DNA from: Kolteria novifilia
GTDB lineage: Bacteria; Planctomycetota; Planctomycetia; Kolteriales; Kolteriaceae
NCBI GenBank assembly: GCA_007748055.1
Contig: CP036279.1
Location: 6,200,001 to 6,264,000 of the forward strand
Direction: 5' to 3'
DNA: 64,000 nt
Under the pieces are notes generated by a model. The model was not told the DNA's origin and made no database searches. It saw nothing but the letters and a program-made list of their open reading frames with translations. The position numbers and the translations under genes were made by a program. Shown one piece after another: positions 1 to 9,293 of the stretch (within the stretch, counting starts at the first letter, position 1; every line of letters starts with the position of its first letter).

Positions 1-219
1 GGTCTCCCCACGGACGATCGTGAGATCGCTCTTCGCGACCCCCAGTTCCTTGGCGAGGAGTTTCACCACCGCGGCGTTGGCTTTGCCCTTCTCCGGCGCC
101 GCGGTGACCGTCACCTTGAGGGCGCCATCGTGATCGCCGACGACCGCGTTGCGTTTTCCGCCCGGCCGGACCTTCAGCGCGAAGACGATCCCCTCTGGCT
201 GCTCGCGAAGTTCAATCAC
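1..219 (-). CDS. DUF167/YggU family protein (partial, C-terminus off the window)
   Basis: The first 73 codons of a small DUF167 (UPF0235, YggU-like) protein are visible; the rest runs off the left edge. It opens with a GTG at 219 whose GTGA overlaps the TGA of the upstream yggS-like gene by four bases, so the two are probably translationally coupled. The visible part contains the family core VRPGGKRNAV, then KGKANAAVVKLLAK and the following SDLTIVRGE strand. The biochemical role of the family is not established. A yggS-yggU neighbourhood is common in bacteria and supports the call. Confidence 0.85.
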   Translation of the reverse strand, partial: MIELREQPEGIVFALKVRPGGKRNAVVGDHDGALKVTVTAAPEKGKANAAVVKLLAKELGVAKSDLTIVRGET

Positions 220-911
220 GTGGCAGGCTCCGCGAAGAGCGCCGAGCCGATCCGAACGTGGGTCGCCCCTTCCTGAACCGCGATGTCGAAGTCGTTGCTC
301 ATTCCCATGGAGAGGACCGGAAGGGCCCGGCGCTCGCCGAGCCTCTCGCGAAGCTGCCGAAGTTCGGCGAACGTCGCTCGGCAGCGCTCCACCTCCTCCT
401 CGTGCTTGGCCATCGTCATCAATCCGACGATGTCGAGTCCTGGCAGTTCGAGCAGTCGGCCGAACTCCTCCACAAACTGCTCCGGGGCGAAGCCGGCTTT
501 GGTCTCCTCACCAGTCAGGTTAAGCTGGATCGTCACCGGCAAACGCCGATCGCGCTCGGCGGAAAGGGACGACAGCGTTTCCGCAAGCGACCAGCGATCC
601 ACCGAATGAACCATGCTCACCAGTGGCAACGTTCGTCGCGCCTTGTTGGTCTGGAAGCGTCCGATCATATGCCAGCGCGCATCGAAGGGGAGCTGCGGAT
701 GACGTTCCCAGAGTGCCTGCGGTCGACTCTCCCCAAAGTCGCGCACGCCCAACTCATACAAACGGCGCACATCCTCGAGCGGAGCGTACTTCGTGACGGC
801 GACCAAAGTCACCTCGTTTTGGTCGCGACCGCTAGCCGCGCATGCCGTCGCGATGCGCCGTTTCATCGCGGCGAGATTGTCGCGGAGCAGTTCGAGTCGT
901 TCATCGGCCAT
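216..911 (-). CDS. YggS family pyridoxal phosphate-binding protein (PLP homeostasis)
   Basis: The 231-residue protein has the usual YggS/PROSC length. It is a single alanine-racemase-like TIM barrel with no catalytic partner domain, thought to buffer cytoplasmic PLP. The PLP lysine is Lys41 in VAVTKYAP. The following FGESRPQ corresponds to the family FGENRVQ, and near the C-terminus SMGMSNDFDIA...VRIGSALF is the phosphate-binding end. It starts at ATG 911. The Asn-to-Ser change in FGESR is minor. It overlaps the downstream DUF167 gene by four bases. Confidence 0.93.
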   Translation of the reverse strand: MADERLELLRDNLAAMKRRIATACAASGRDQNEVTLVAVTKYAPLEDVRRLYELGVRDFGESRPQALWERHPQLPFDARWHMIGRFQTNKARRTLPLVSMVHSVDRWSLAETLSSLSAERDRRLPVTIQLNLTGEETKAGFAPEQFVEEFGRLLELPGLDIVGLMTMAKHEEEVERCRATFAELRQLRERLGERRALPVLSMGMSNDFDIAVQEGATHVRIGSALFAEPAT

Positions 912-1065
912 GGAGACATTCTACGGGAGGAGGAATGGGCTTCGAGGGCGACCAGAGACTGCCCATCTTACGCAGGAATCCCAAGCATCACTTGAAAGAT
1001 GGTCGGCGGAGCGGGTAGGAGATTGCTTGCTTGATTCAGAAGGTTCGATCAGTTTGATGAGGTCT

Positions 1066-1071
1066 TATACA
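1066..1071 (+). promoter_or_regulatory. Weak candidate -10 box upstream of the efflux operon
   Basis: A TATACA hexamer lies in an A/T-rich patch about 110 bases upstream of the adaptor gene start. The best upstream partner is a poor TTCGAT at 1044-1049, spaced 16 bases. This is only a weak resemblance to a sigma-70 promoter. No other good candidate was seen in the 270-base gap. Confidence 0.25.
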
Positions 1072-1181
1072 ATAACCCTCGGGCTACCGTTTGTTCTCGT
1101 CAATGGTTTGGTGCCCATCACGCACTCTTGCAGCATTCGTGACCAACCAGCCAACATCGCTACGGAGGTGAAAGAGGGACG

Positions 1182-2459
1182 TTGCGAGCCTTTCTGATCA
1201 TTCTCGTTCTGGTCATCGTCGCGCTCGTCGCGGGAAATTACATGACCGGGGGCAACACTTCCGAAGAGAAGTTCTTCACTGACCACATCACCCAGGGTGA
1301 CATCACCGAAGCGGTCGCGGTCACCGGCTTCGCCGAACCGGTCGAGGTGCGCGTCATCCAGGCGGAGATCCCCGGTGTCGTCTCCGAGGTCCGGGTCGAT
1401 TTCAACCAGCAGGTCAAGGAAGGGGACTTGCTCGCGCGACTCTCCTCCGACATGCAACGTGTCCAACTTCGACAAGCCGAGGCCCAATTCGACACCGCCC
1501 AAGTTGCGATCCACGCGGCCAGTTCCGCCGTCGAACGAGCCCTCGCCGGCAAGATGAAGGCCGAATCGGATCTCTCCGCGGCGCGGCGCGAGTACGAAAC
1601 GGCGTCGAAGAGCCAGAAGGCGAACCTCATTCCCCAGTCGAAGGTCGATTCCGCCCTCGACTTGGTTCACTCCGCCGAAGCGGGCGTCGCCGAAGCCAAG
1701 GCGCTCGTCGCCCAGGCCGAAGCCCAGCGCCTGCAGGCTCAAAACAATGCGGAAGTCGCCAAAGTCGCCATCGAACTGGCGAACCTTCACCTCGACAAGT
1801 CCGAGCTTCGAAGCAACATGGAGGGGGTCGTCCTCGACCGCGACATTCGCGTGGGCGAAACGGTCGGTCGACCGAAGGTGAGTCTGACCGAATCGTCGCC
1901 GGCTCTCTTCAAGATCGCCGCCCCACTCGATCGGATGCGGGCGATCGTCAAGGTGAGCGAAGCCGACTACAGCCGCGTCAAGGTTCACCAGAAGGCCGTC
2001 TTCACCATTGACGCCTACCCGGATGAACAATTCGAGGCGGAAGTCATCCAGATCCGCAACGCCCCCAACTCCGATCGCACCGCGGTCTCATACGCCACCG
2101 TCCTGGAGTTCGACAACCGGCGCGATGCCGGCTCGAACGAATGGATGGTCAAACCCCGCTCGACGGTTTCCGCGGATATCGAAGTCCGCAAGGCGGGCAA
2201 CGTCCTCTTGGTGCCGAACTCGGCGCTTCTCTACACGCCGGCACGTTTCGACCGAGAGATTCCCAAAGTGGAAGGGGACCAACGTTTGGTCTGGGTGCTT
2301 GGTGCCGACGAGGAGCCGCAACCGCGCGTGATCTCGACCGGCATCACCGACGGCATCGTCACGGAGGTGACCGGCGGCCCGCTCAACGAGGGGGACGAAG
2401 TGATCACCGGCGAGCCGCTCGGCGACTCGACATCGTTTCAACTTCCTTTCTCAGGCTAA
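1182..2459 (+). CDS. HlyD/MacA-type efflux periplasmic adaptor protein
   Basis: This 425-residue membrane fusion protein links an inner-membrane ABC pump to the outer membrane. One N-terminal membrane anchor (about residues 4-20) is followed by a split lipoyl/barrel-sandwich domain (GVVSEVRVDFNQQVKEGD), a long coiled-coil hairpin around residues 90-185, and beta-barrel and C-terminal domains that include VVLDRDIRVGETV. It begins with TTG at 1182; a GGAGGTG at 1164-1170 and a GAGGG closer in could serve as ribosome-binding site. The next two genes encode the MacB-type ATPase and permease, so the three form a MacAB-like tripartite exporter. The exported substrate cannot be told from sequence. 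Confidence 0.9.
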   Translation: MRAFLIILVLVIVALVAGNYMTGGNTSEEKFFTDHITQGDITEAVAVTGFAEPVEVRVIQAEIPGVVSEVRVDFNQQVKEGDLLARLSSDMQRVQLRQAEAQFDTAQVAIHAASSAVERALAGKMKAESDLSAARREYETASKSQKANLIPQSKVDSALDLVHSAEAGVAEAKALVAQAEAQRLQAQNNAEVAKVAIELANLHLDKSELRSNMEGVVLDRDIRVGETVGRPKVSLTESSPALFKIAAPLDRMRAIVKVSEADYSRVKVHQKAVFTIDAYPDEQFEAEVIQIRNAPNSDRTAVSYATVLEFDNRRDAGSNEWMVKPRSTVSADIEVRKAGNVLLVPNSALLYTPARFDREIPKVEGDQRLVWVLGADEEPQPRVISTGITDGIVTEVTGGPLNEGDEVITGEPLGDSTSFQLPFSG

Positions 2460-2483
2460 CGCTAACAGCAGGAACGCTGCCGC

Positions 2484-3253
<770 letters not shown>

Positions 3254-3257
<4 letters not shown>

Positions 3258-4471
3258 ATCTGTGGGCCGTCCTCAACACCGCGCTAAACGCCCTGAATGT
3301 CAACAAGGGCCGCACGGCACTGACCAGCCTTGGAATCACGATCGGCATCGCGGCGGTGATCGCGATGGTCGCCGCCGGACGGGGAGCGAAAGCCAAACTA
3401 GACGACGCCCTTGGCGCGATCGGCCCCAACTTGGTGGTCGGCATGTCGGGCAGCACGACGCGAAGCGGCCTGCGCGTCGGGGTCGCCGACGGAGCCTTCA
3501 CCTCCGCGGATGCGGACGCGATTCGCCGCGAACTCGGCCCCATGATCAACGGCTGCTCGGAGATCACCCAGTTCCCCGCCATTGCCTCGAGCGAGATGGG
3601 AAGCTACGGCACCGCGCTGGTCGGCGGCATGCCCGAGGTCTTCCGCATCCGTCGTTGGAAATTTCGCTCGGGAAGACCCTACAACGAAGAGCACGTCAAG
3701 AGGCAAGACAAGGTCTGCGTCATCGGCAAGACGGTCGCCGACAAGCTCTTCCCCAACATCGATCCGGTCGGCAAGACAATTCGCGCCCACGGCCAGCGTT
3801 TTCGCGTGATCGGTCTGCTCGAACCCAAGGGAATGTCGATCACCGGCGCCGACCAGGACGACATCATCATGGTTCCGATCTCGACACTGTTGCGCAAGGT
3901 GATGGGAAAGACCAAGACGCTGCTGATCGTCGTCGAGGCTCGCAGCCCCGGACTGGTCGATCAGGTGAAAACGGGAATGGAGCGCATTCTCCGCGAACGC
4001 CATCGCATTCGTCCGGGACAGGACGCGGACTTTACCATCAACTCGATTCGCGACATGGCGAAACTGGCGACGACCTTCGCCAACACGCTCAGCGGGCTGA
4101 TCTTCGCGATCGCGAGCATCTCGCTGGTCGTCGGCGGCATCGGCGTGATGAACATCATGCTCGTTTCCGTCACCGAACGAACCCGCGAGATCGGCATCCG
4201 CATGGCCGTCGGCGCCCGGACCGGCGATGTCCTCAACCAGTTCCTCGCCGAGTCGGTGATCCTCGCCCTGATCGGCGGCGGCGTCGGCATCACGCTCGGC
4301 GCGATGTGCGCCTGGGTGATCGCGATCGCGCTTCAGTGGGATTTCGTCATCTCGGTCGAGAGCATCATCGTCGCGGTACTGACGTCGGCGGCCGTGGGGA
4401 TCTTCTTCGGCTACTATCCCGCGCGAAAAGCCTCGATGCTCGATCCGATCGAAGCGCTCCGCTACGAGTAG
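3254..4471 (+). CDS. MacB-family ABC transporter permease (FtsX domain)
   Basis: A 405-residue permease with one N-terminal membrane helix around residues 25-42, a periplasmic MacB_PCD domain of roughly 230 residues, and a C-terminal FtsX domain with three helices. The FtsX region holds GGIGVMNIMLVSVTERTREIGIRMAVGAR, the usual hallmark, and ends in the standard YYPARKAS..DPIEALRYE. It completes the adaptor-ATPase-permease operon. Its last 10 bases overlap the 3' end of the convergent csrA gene. Confidence 0.94.
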
Positions 4472-4668
4472 TTGTCGCCGCTTGCGGGACGATCCCCGGC
4501 GAGCGCGACGACTTCGCGTTGGTCTTCGGGAGCCGTTCGCTGAATGTTCATTTCGCGAGGAGCCTCGATCCCGAGCCGCACCCGCTGTCCGCGCACTTCA
4601 AGCACGCGCACCTCGACGTTGTCGCCGAGACGGATCCCTTCTCCAAGTCGTCGTGTGAGCACCAGCAT
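4462..4668 (-). CDS. csrA: Carbon storage regulator CsrA (RsmA-type RNA-binding protein)
   Basis: A 68-residue protein beginning MLVLTRRLGEGIRLGD, the canonical CsrA N-terminus. It carries the VRLGIEAPREMNIQR core that forms the RNA-binding face of the dimer. CsrA binds GGA motifs in mRNA leaders and controls translation, often of flagellar and carbon-storage genes. The C-terminal tail of about 20 residues is ordinary. An AGAGG sits seven bases before the ATG. A TTGACG at 4874-4869 with a 17-base gap to a poor TAGCGT is the only promoter-like signal upstream. Confidence 0.95.
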   Translation of the reverse strand: MLVLTRRLGEGIRLGDNVEVRVLEVRGQRVRLGIEAPREMNIQRTAPEDQREVVALAGDRPASGDNYS

Positions 4669-4937
4669 GGGGTGGCCTCTGGCTAGCGGATCGTGAGGAA
4701 CGATCCTGGAGTCTACTCGTGCCGACGAAGGAAGGCTGGGGGCCGGCGTTCGAGGAATGAGTGGCCGTGAGGATTTCGCATCGTCCGCCGGTAGCTGGCG
4801 ACAACGATCGGTTCCGATAGAGTCATCACGGTCATTTCTGCCGGTACGCTACCGAGTCGATCAAAACGCGTCAATCCGAATTTTCTTGCTCGATGGGGGC
4901 CCAACGTCGGGAGCGTTTTGTGGGCCAACGAGTTGCG

Positions 4938-5675
4938 TCAGACAAGCGAATCGATCTGGGAACCGGCGGCGGAAAGCGACGGGAACGCACTGGCATAGGG
5001 AGTCAACTCGGGACGCTCGTCCTCTCGCGAAGCGGAGGTCTCTGGGGCCGCGGCGTTGACGGCGACCGCTTCCGCGAGTTCCTCGACGGCGCCGCTCTCC
5101 TCGACCGTTTCGGAACCGAAGCCAGCCTCGTACTGAGCCGACGCTTCCACTCGCTGGGCGAGGGCTTCGGCGATGGTCGCCTCGGCCCCGGCCGCCTCTT
5201 CCGCATCGCCTGTCGACTGACGCAGAAGCTCGCCGAGCCCGAACTCAATTGCGGTGTCTTCGTAGGCGGGCGTGCTAGCGGCCTCGACGGTTCCGTTGGT
5301 CTCTTGCGAGGAGAAGATGGCGTTCGCGACCGACTGCTCGAAGGAGTCGGGTTCGCGCCCCTGCTCCTGGGGAGGCGGTGGCCGATTGGCCGCTCCAGGA
5401 GGAGGTCCGGCGGAAGCGGCGTTCGTCGCCGCGGTGTCCAGGCCCGGCGCTTGCGAAGCGTCGGAAGCATCAAAAGCCGACTGAACGGGAGGCGCCTGCC
5501 CGATGGGAGGGGTCGCCACCGCGTTCTCGAAGTTGATCTCGTTGACATCTTCGGGAGCTGGCGGGGCCGCCTGGGGAGCGACCGACTCCTGGGAAGGCGC
5601 TGCCCCGGCCGCCGCCCGACGGAGCACGTCGAGCGGTGGAGCAAATCCACCAAGTCCAGTGAGTGCGGTCGACAT
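4938..5675 (-). CDS. Hypothetical Ala/Pro/Glu-rich protein
   Basis: I do not recognise this 245-residue protein. The ATG at 5675 is preferred because an AGGGG lies just before it; an in-frame TTG 13 codons further up is also possible. The N-terminus MSTALTGLGGFAPPLDVLRR is followed by low-complexity Ala/Pro/Gln sequence and a Glu/Ala-rich stretch with helical character (about residues 150-215). There is no signal peptide or membrane segment. It lies upstream of csrA on the same strand, 269 bases away. The opposite strand is also open here, but its product is Arg/Gly-rich and unlikely. Confidence 0.55.
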   Translation of the reverse strand: MSTALTGLGGFAPPLDVLRRAAAGAAPSQESVAPQAAPPAPEDVNEINFENAVATPPIGQAPPVQSAFDASDASQAPGLDTAATNAASAGPPPGAANRPPPPQEQGREPDSFEQSVANAIFSSQETNGTVEAASTPAYEDTAIEFGLGELLRQSTGDAEEAAGAEATIAEALAQRVEASAQYEAGFGSETVEESGAVEELAEAVAVNAAAPETSASREDERPELTPYASAFPSLSAAGSQIDSLV

Positions 5676-6009
5676 GGTTCCCCTGCCGTTCGAGGAGCCG
5701 ACCCGTCGCGTCAAACGAGCGACAGGACCTTCGGCCCCACGATTGATGAGCGTCGTGTTCGTGTACGCTAGAACTATGCGTCACACGACAGGCTTAGGAG
5801 GGGGAAAGAGAGAGAAATTCCATCAGAATTGGAACATTCACAGCGCAAACGGTGTACGCACACGAAAACCGCCCACAACTCGCAAAAACTTAATCCATTC
5901 ATAATGGAAATCGCCATGCTCCGATCGCGATGAAAGCGGTCAAGTCGTGGCGATCGAGTCTGACCGGGTTGCGAACAATCTTGGGCTGGATCCCGACCGA
6001 GCGGTCAGC
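5676..6009. other. Intergenic region without a gene
   Basis: No convincing coding frame is seen in these 334 bases. The part around 5810-5910 is clearly more A/T-rich than the genes and probably holds the promoter of the minus-strand gene that starts at 5675. A short inverted repeat CCATT-cat-AATGG lies at 5893-5905. Confidence 0.5.
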
Positions 6010-6774
6010 CTACGCCAAGTCATACTCGAGAAGCGATTCCCAACGCCCCTTCTCGGGAGTACTTTCGACGATAAACTGCTCGGCATCGCGGGGCTCGAAA
6101 TAGTCCTCGCTGGCGTGGTGGGTGTTGATGAAGATGCCACCAAGCGTCACGATCGCGTGGCCATGGAACTCCTGACCCATGCACGCGACGAGTTTCCGAA
6201 TCCGCTCCCGGATCAGGCGATACATCACGTCGGTGATCGCCTTCTTCTGCTGAGCGGGATGCCCTTGGAGAATCTCGGACTTGAAGGGAAGCAGCGACTC
6301 CTTGAGCGTCGTCTGCTGGTAGTCGTCGACGGCTGCTTCGGCCGAGGTTCCATTCTTCAGGTAGTCGAGAGCCGCCACCAGGGCGCCGCAGCATGACGAG
6401 ATCGCTGGTTGCCCGATGCGACGGACGTGGCCGATTCCTCCCTTTTCCCCTTCGATGTCGGAAATGCCGACATGGGGACCATAGAGGATCACCGCGGTGC
6501 CGTTCTCCGGGACGTGGTGAGCGAAAGCACCGACGCCGGTCTGCCCCGTGAACGGAAACCCGGCGAGTCCACCGAGTTGGAACGGGCCGATGAAGAGGCC
6601 TGTGAAAATCGGCCAGAACCCGTTCACTTCGTCGGCACAGCAGCACTTGGCGAAGATTGTCGTCTCGGGTTCGGCGTTGACCTTGTCGGCGAAAAGCTTG
6701 GCGTAAGTTCGGCCGACCTCGCTATTGCGTTTGGCCCCGGGATAATTGCTTTGAAGGACTTCCTGCCAGCCCAT
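6010..6774 (-). CDS. LCIB/LCIC-like protein (beta-carbonic-anhydrase fold)
   Basis: The 254-residue protein resembles the algal limiting-CO2-inducible LCIB/LCIC family, whose members have a beta-carbonic anhydrase fold. The visible signatures are FPFTGQTGVGAFAHHVPENG, then ILYGPHVGIS and a GQPAISSCCGAL segment. Candidate metal or active-site residues are the Cys44-Cys46/Asp48 cluster (CCCAD, like the Cys-x-Asp of beta-CAs), His101 and Cys128/Cys129. No signal peptide is present, so it is probably cytosolic. The gene follows the prepilin-peptidase-like gene by 27 bases and may be co-transcribed. The assignment rests on remembered motifs; carbonic anhydrase activity is not shown. Confidence 0.62.
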   Translation of the reverse strand: MGWQEVLQSNYPGAKRNSEVGRTYAKLFADKVNAEPETTIFAKCCCADEVNGFWPIFTGLFIGPFQLGGLAGFPFTGQTGVGAFAHHVPENGTAVILYGPHVGISDIEGEKGGIGHVRRIGQPAISSCCGALVAALDYLKNGTSAEAAVDDYQQTTLKESLLPFKSEILQGHPAQQKKAITDVMYRLIRERIRKLVACMGQEFHGHAIVTLGGIFINTHHASEDYFEPRDAEQFIVESTPEKGRWESLLEYDLA

Positions 6775-6801
6775 GATTCGCTCCTGCTCGAGTCAGTTCG
6801 T

Positions 6802-8052
6802 TCACTTGGGCGAACTGGAGCGCAGCGACGCTCGGGGTTTGGTGATTGGTTGTTTCGGGAGACGGAACGTGCTCGCCCAGTCGATGATCCGAAATAGCAA
6901 CGCCACAAGAGCCACTACGCCGACGCCTAAGGTGAAGACGATATGGGGCGACTCCGGTCCTGGCCACCACCAGATCTTCGTAAGCCACCTCCATGCGGCG
7001 ATTTGAGCGTAGGTCATCACGAAAAGATAGATCGCAAGTGGGATCCGGTTGATGGCGTGCCAGATGAAACCGACCAGTCGAGCCACCAGCAGGAGCAGTG
7101 AACTGGCGACGGAGACCGCGATCGCCGCCTGCCATCCGAGAGCGAGACCGACCGAGGAAAGCATCGCGATCGCGCCGGTGCGCAGGGCGGATTCCTTCCC
7201 TCCGGCCCCTTTGCTCTGAGCCAGGAGCAGCCCCATGAGCCCTCCGACCACCATGCCGTAACAGGCCTCGTAGGCGTTGACTAGAATGGGCCGCGCCTTG
7301 TCGGCTCCCCAACCGACTCCCCAGCGACGAGCGGAAAGCCCTTCCACGGAGTAGGGCTGTAGGTCGGGGAAGTAGAGCAAGGCCCAGAATCCGAACACCA
7401 TGCCCAGGATCACCAGCCGTGGCGAGATCGCTTTTCCCTCGACACGAATCAGCACCATCGTCATCAGGAATGCCATCAGCAGGCCATGGAAGAGGAAGAT
7501 GTAGAGGATGATTCGCTTATCGATGAGCAGAACGTTGAACAGGCTGACGTAGGTGAACTCGAAGCGGGAATGGCCGATTGCCCCACCACCGATGAGTTCC
7601 AGGAAGAAGAAGGAAAGAAAGATCGACCCCATCACCAATTCGACGACGATGTAGCGAGCCGGGATCGTCTTGTCGCACTTTCGACACGCCCCCTTTAGTT
7701 GCAGCCAAGAGAGGACCGGGACGTTGTCGTACCACGCGATCCGTTGCTCGCAGTGGGGGCAACTCGACTTGCCCATCGAGATCGAGATGCCCCGCGGCCA
7801 GCGATAGGCGACGACATTGATGAAACTACCGACCGAGGCACCGAGGAAGAAAAACCAAAGGAGCGTCATCCCCTCAGCGATCGTCTCGGCAACCTCCTCT
7901 TCCGCCGTCGCCTCGTCGATCTTGAAGATCCGACTCGAAGGCTTGTCGTCGTGATTGAGATAGACCATCGCCGGCCGGACGATGATCAGCCACACGAACG
8001 TGGCCAAGAGAATCGACTGGACGATGAATCGCAAAACGGAGCGAAAGTTCAT
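6802..8052 (-). CDS. Prepilin peptidase-like protein (A24 family, divergent active site)
   Basis: A 416-residue polytopic membrane protein. The N-terminal cytoplasmic domain is clearly that of type IV prepilin peptidases/methyltransferases: GASVGSFINVVAYRWPRG at about 71-88, then zinc-type CPHC at 98-101 and CRKC at 123-126. The C-terminal multi-helix half fits the A24 protease domain but is divergent. Where the two catalytic aspartates are expected I see Glu205 (LIRVEGKAISP) and Glu287 (GAGGKES). It may process the DUF1559 pseudopilins found elsewhere in the window, or it may have lost peptidase activity. The extra N-terminal segment of about 60 residues is unusual. Confidence 0.8.
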   Translation of the reverse strand: MNFRSVLRFIVQSILLATFVWLIIVRPAMVYLNHDDKPSSRIFKIDEATAEEEVAETIAEGMTLLWFFFLGASVGSFINVVAYRWPRGISISMGKSSCPHCEQRIAWYDNVPVLSWLQLKGACRKCDKTIPARYIVVELVMGSIFLSFFFLELIGGGAIGHSRFEFTYVSLFNVLLIDKRIILYIFLFHGLLMAFLMTMVLIRVEGKAISPRLVILGMVFGFWALLYFPDLQPYSVEGLSARRWGVGWGADKARPILVNAYEACYGMVVGGLMGLLLAQSKGAGGKESALRTGAIAMLSSVGLALGWQAAIAVSVASSLLLLVARLVGFIWHAINRIPLAIYLFVMTYAQIAAWRWLTKIWWWPGPESPHIVFTLGVGVVALVALLFRIIDWASTFRLPKQPITKPRASLRSSSPK

Positions 8053-8414
8053 CGTTGCTTCCTAATCGCGGCGGACATTGGCCATCCTTGTGACGGCTGG
8101 TGGGCTCCCTTCCATCATAGACCAGAGTCGCCCCCCGAATCCACGATCCGTTCCGGCAAGGAACCAGGAAGACTCCTTGCAAGCATGGACAAACGTTCGT
8201 CGAGGATCGTTCCAGCCAGATGCAAACCAAGCATACAACACGCCGACGACCGCCGACGTCTTTCTCAGGCGGCCCAAGTCAAACGGCAATCGACGAACGT
8301 CAAGAAAAGGGAACGGCCGCAAGATGCCCAGGAGCACCCACGGCCAGTTGAGGAATGGAATGATCGACCGATCGTTGAAATGAGGGATCGTTCGATCGGT
8401 GTGATGCCAACCCC
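8053..8414. other. Intergenic region without a gene
   Basis: I see no supported gene in this stretch between the prepilin-peptidase start and the glycosyltransferase stop. Near its right end is an inverted repeat described separately. The rest should contain the minus-strand promoter for the peptidase gene, but no clear -35/-10 pair was found. Confidence 0.5.
8367..8400 (-). terminator. Possible terminator hairpin after the glycosyltransferase gene
   Basis: An 8-bp perfect stem ACCGATCG/CGATCGGT (8367-8374 with 8393-8400) encloses an 18-base loop, starting about 15 bases downstream of the glycosyltransferase stop. No T-run follows on the transcribed strand, so Rho-independent termination would be imperfect. 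Confidence 0.35.
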
Positions 8415-9227
8415 CTAAGCGGCCGAGGTCGCCTCACACGGCTCCGAGGTGGCCGTTTGGTTCTGCAGCTTGCCGGCCTGCTGCTCGGCACGGATGTCGT
8501 CGAGGATGAGCGTGCGGTCGACTCCCATCTTCAGGAGCGTGGCGAGATAGCGTCGGCCCATCTCCCGAAGCCGAAGTTTCGAACTCCCCCACGTCCGGCC
8601 GTACCAGCGGATCGGCACTTGGGCGATCTTGTAGTTGCGGTTCCAAACGCCTAGCGAGAGCTCGAGCGTGATGTTGAAGTGGCTCGCCTGAAGCTGACCG
8701 AGATCCCGAATCACTTCCGTCCGGTAGGCCTTGAAGGCGTTGGTCATGTCGTTGTAGGGGCAACGAAAGAGGAGCTGCACCATCTTGTTGACGACGCGGT
8801 TGCAGACCAGCTTGAAGCGGGGATAGTTGCGAACGACACTTCCCTTGATGAACCGGGAACCGAAGACGCAGTCGTATCCCTCTTCGATCGTGCGGTAGTA
8901 GGCGACGACATCTTCCGGGTCGTCGGAACAGTCGGCCATGCAGATGACCACGATATCGCCCTTGACGGCGTCGAGTCCCGACCGGATCGCTCGACCGAAC
9001 CCGCCGGGCGGTCGGCGGTTGACGGTCCGAATCCGCTCGTCGGCCGCCATCATCCCCTCGATGACTCCCCTGGAACCGTCGGTGCTGTTGTCATTGACCA
9101 ACACCAGTTCGAAGGGGATCCGCTCGCGATTGAGCGTGTCACGAAGTTCATCGACGACGTTGGGAAGGTTCTCTTCCTCGTTGTGGACGGGAACGACGAC
9201 CGAAAGCGTGAGCGAATTCACAGCCAT
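8415..9227 (-). CDS. Glycosyltransferase family 2 (dolichyl-phosphate mannosyltransferase-like)
   Basis: A 270-residue GT-A enzyme. The N-terminal strand LSVVVPVHNEEENLP and VNDNSTDGS are typical of GT2. An acidic MADCSDD at about 97-103 replaces the usual DADLQ/DxD and should bind the metal-nucleotide sugar. The sequence resembles polyprenyl-phosphate sugar transferases (DPM/ArnC-like), but no C-terminal membrane helices are present. It follows two nucleotide-sugar epimerase genes on the same strand, suggesting that it transfers the sugar they make onto a lipid carrier or surface glycan. Confidence 0.88.
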   Translation of the reverse strand: MAVNSLTLSVVVPVHNEEENLPNVVDELRDTLNRERIPFELVLVNDNSTDGSRGVIEGMMAADERIRTVNRRPPGGFGRAIRSGLDAVKGDIVVICMADCSDDPEDVVAYYRTIEEGYDCVFGSRFIKGSVVRNYPRFKLVCNRVVNKMVQLLFRCPYNDMTNAFKAYRTEVIRDLGQLQASHFNITLELSLGVWNRNYKIAQVPIRWYGRTWGSSKLRLREMGRRYLATLLKMGVDRTLILDDIRAEQQAGKLQNQTATSEPCEATSAA

Positions 9228-9293
9228 GAAACTCCTTCGGACGCATGAGCGACGCGCGAGAGACGATGTCGCCCTCGAGCAGTCCCTTAGCGT

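Noticed and set aside
4893-5771. 292-codon open frame on the plus strand opposite the Ala/Glu-rich gene
   Set aside because: The product is Arg/Gly-rich with no structure. The minus-strand frame has a better start site and a more protein-like composition.
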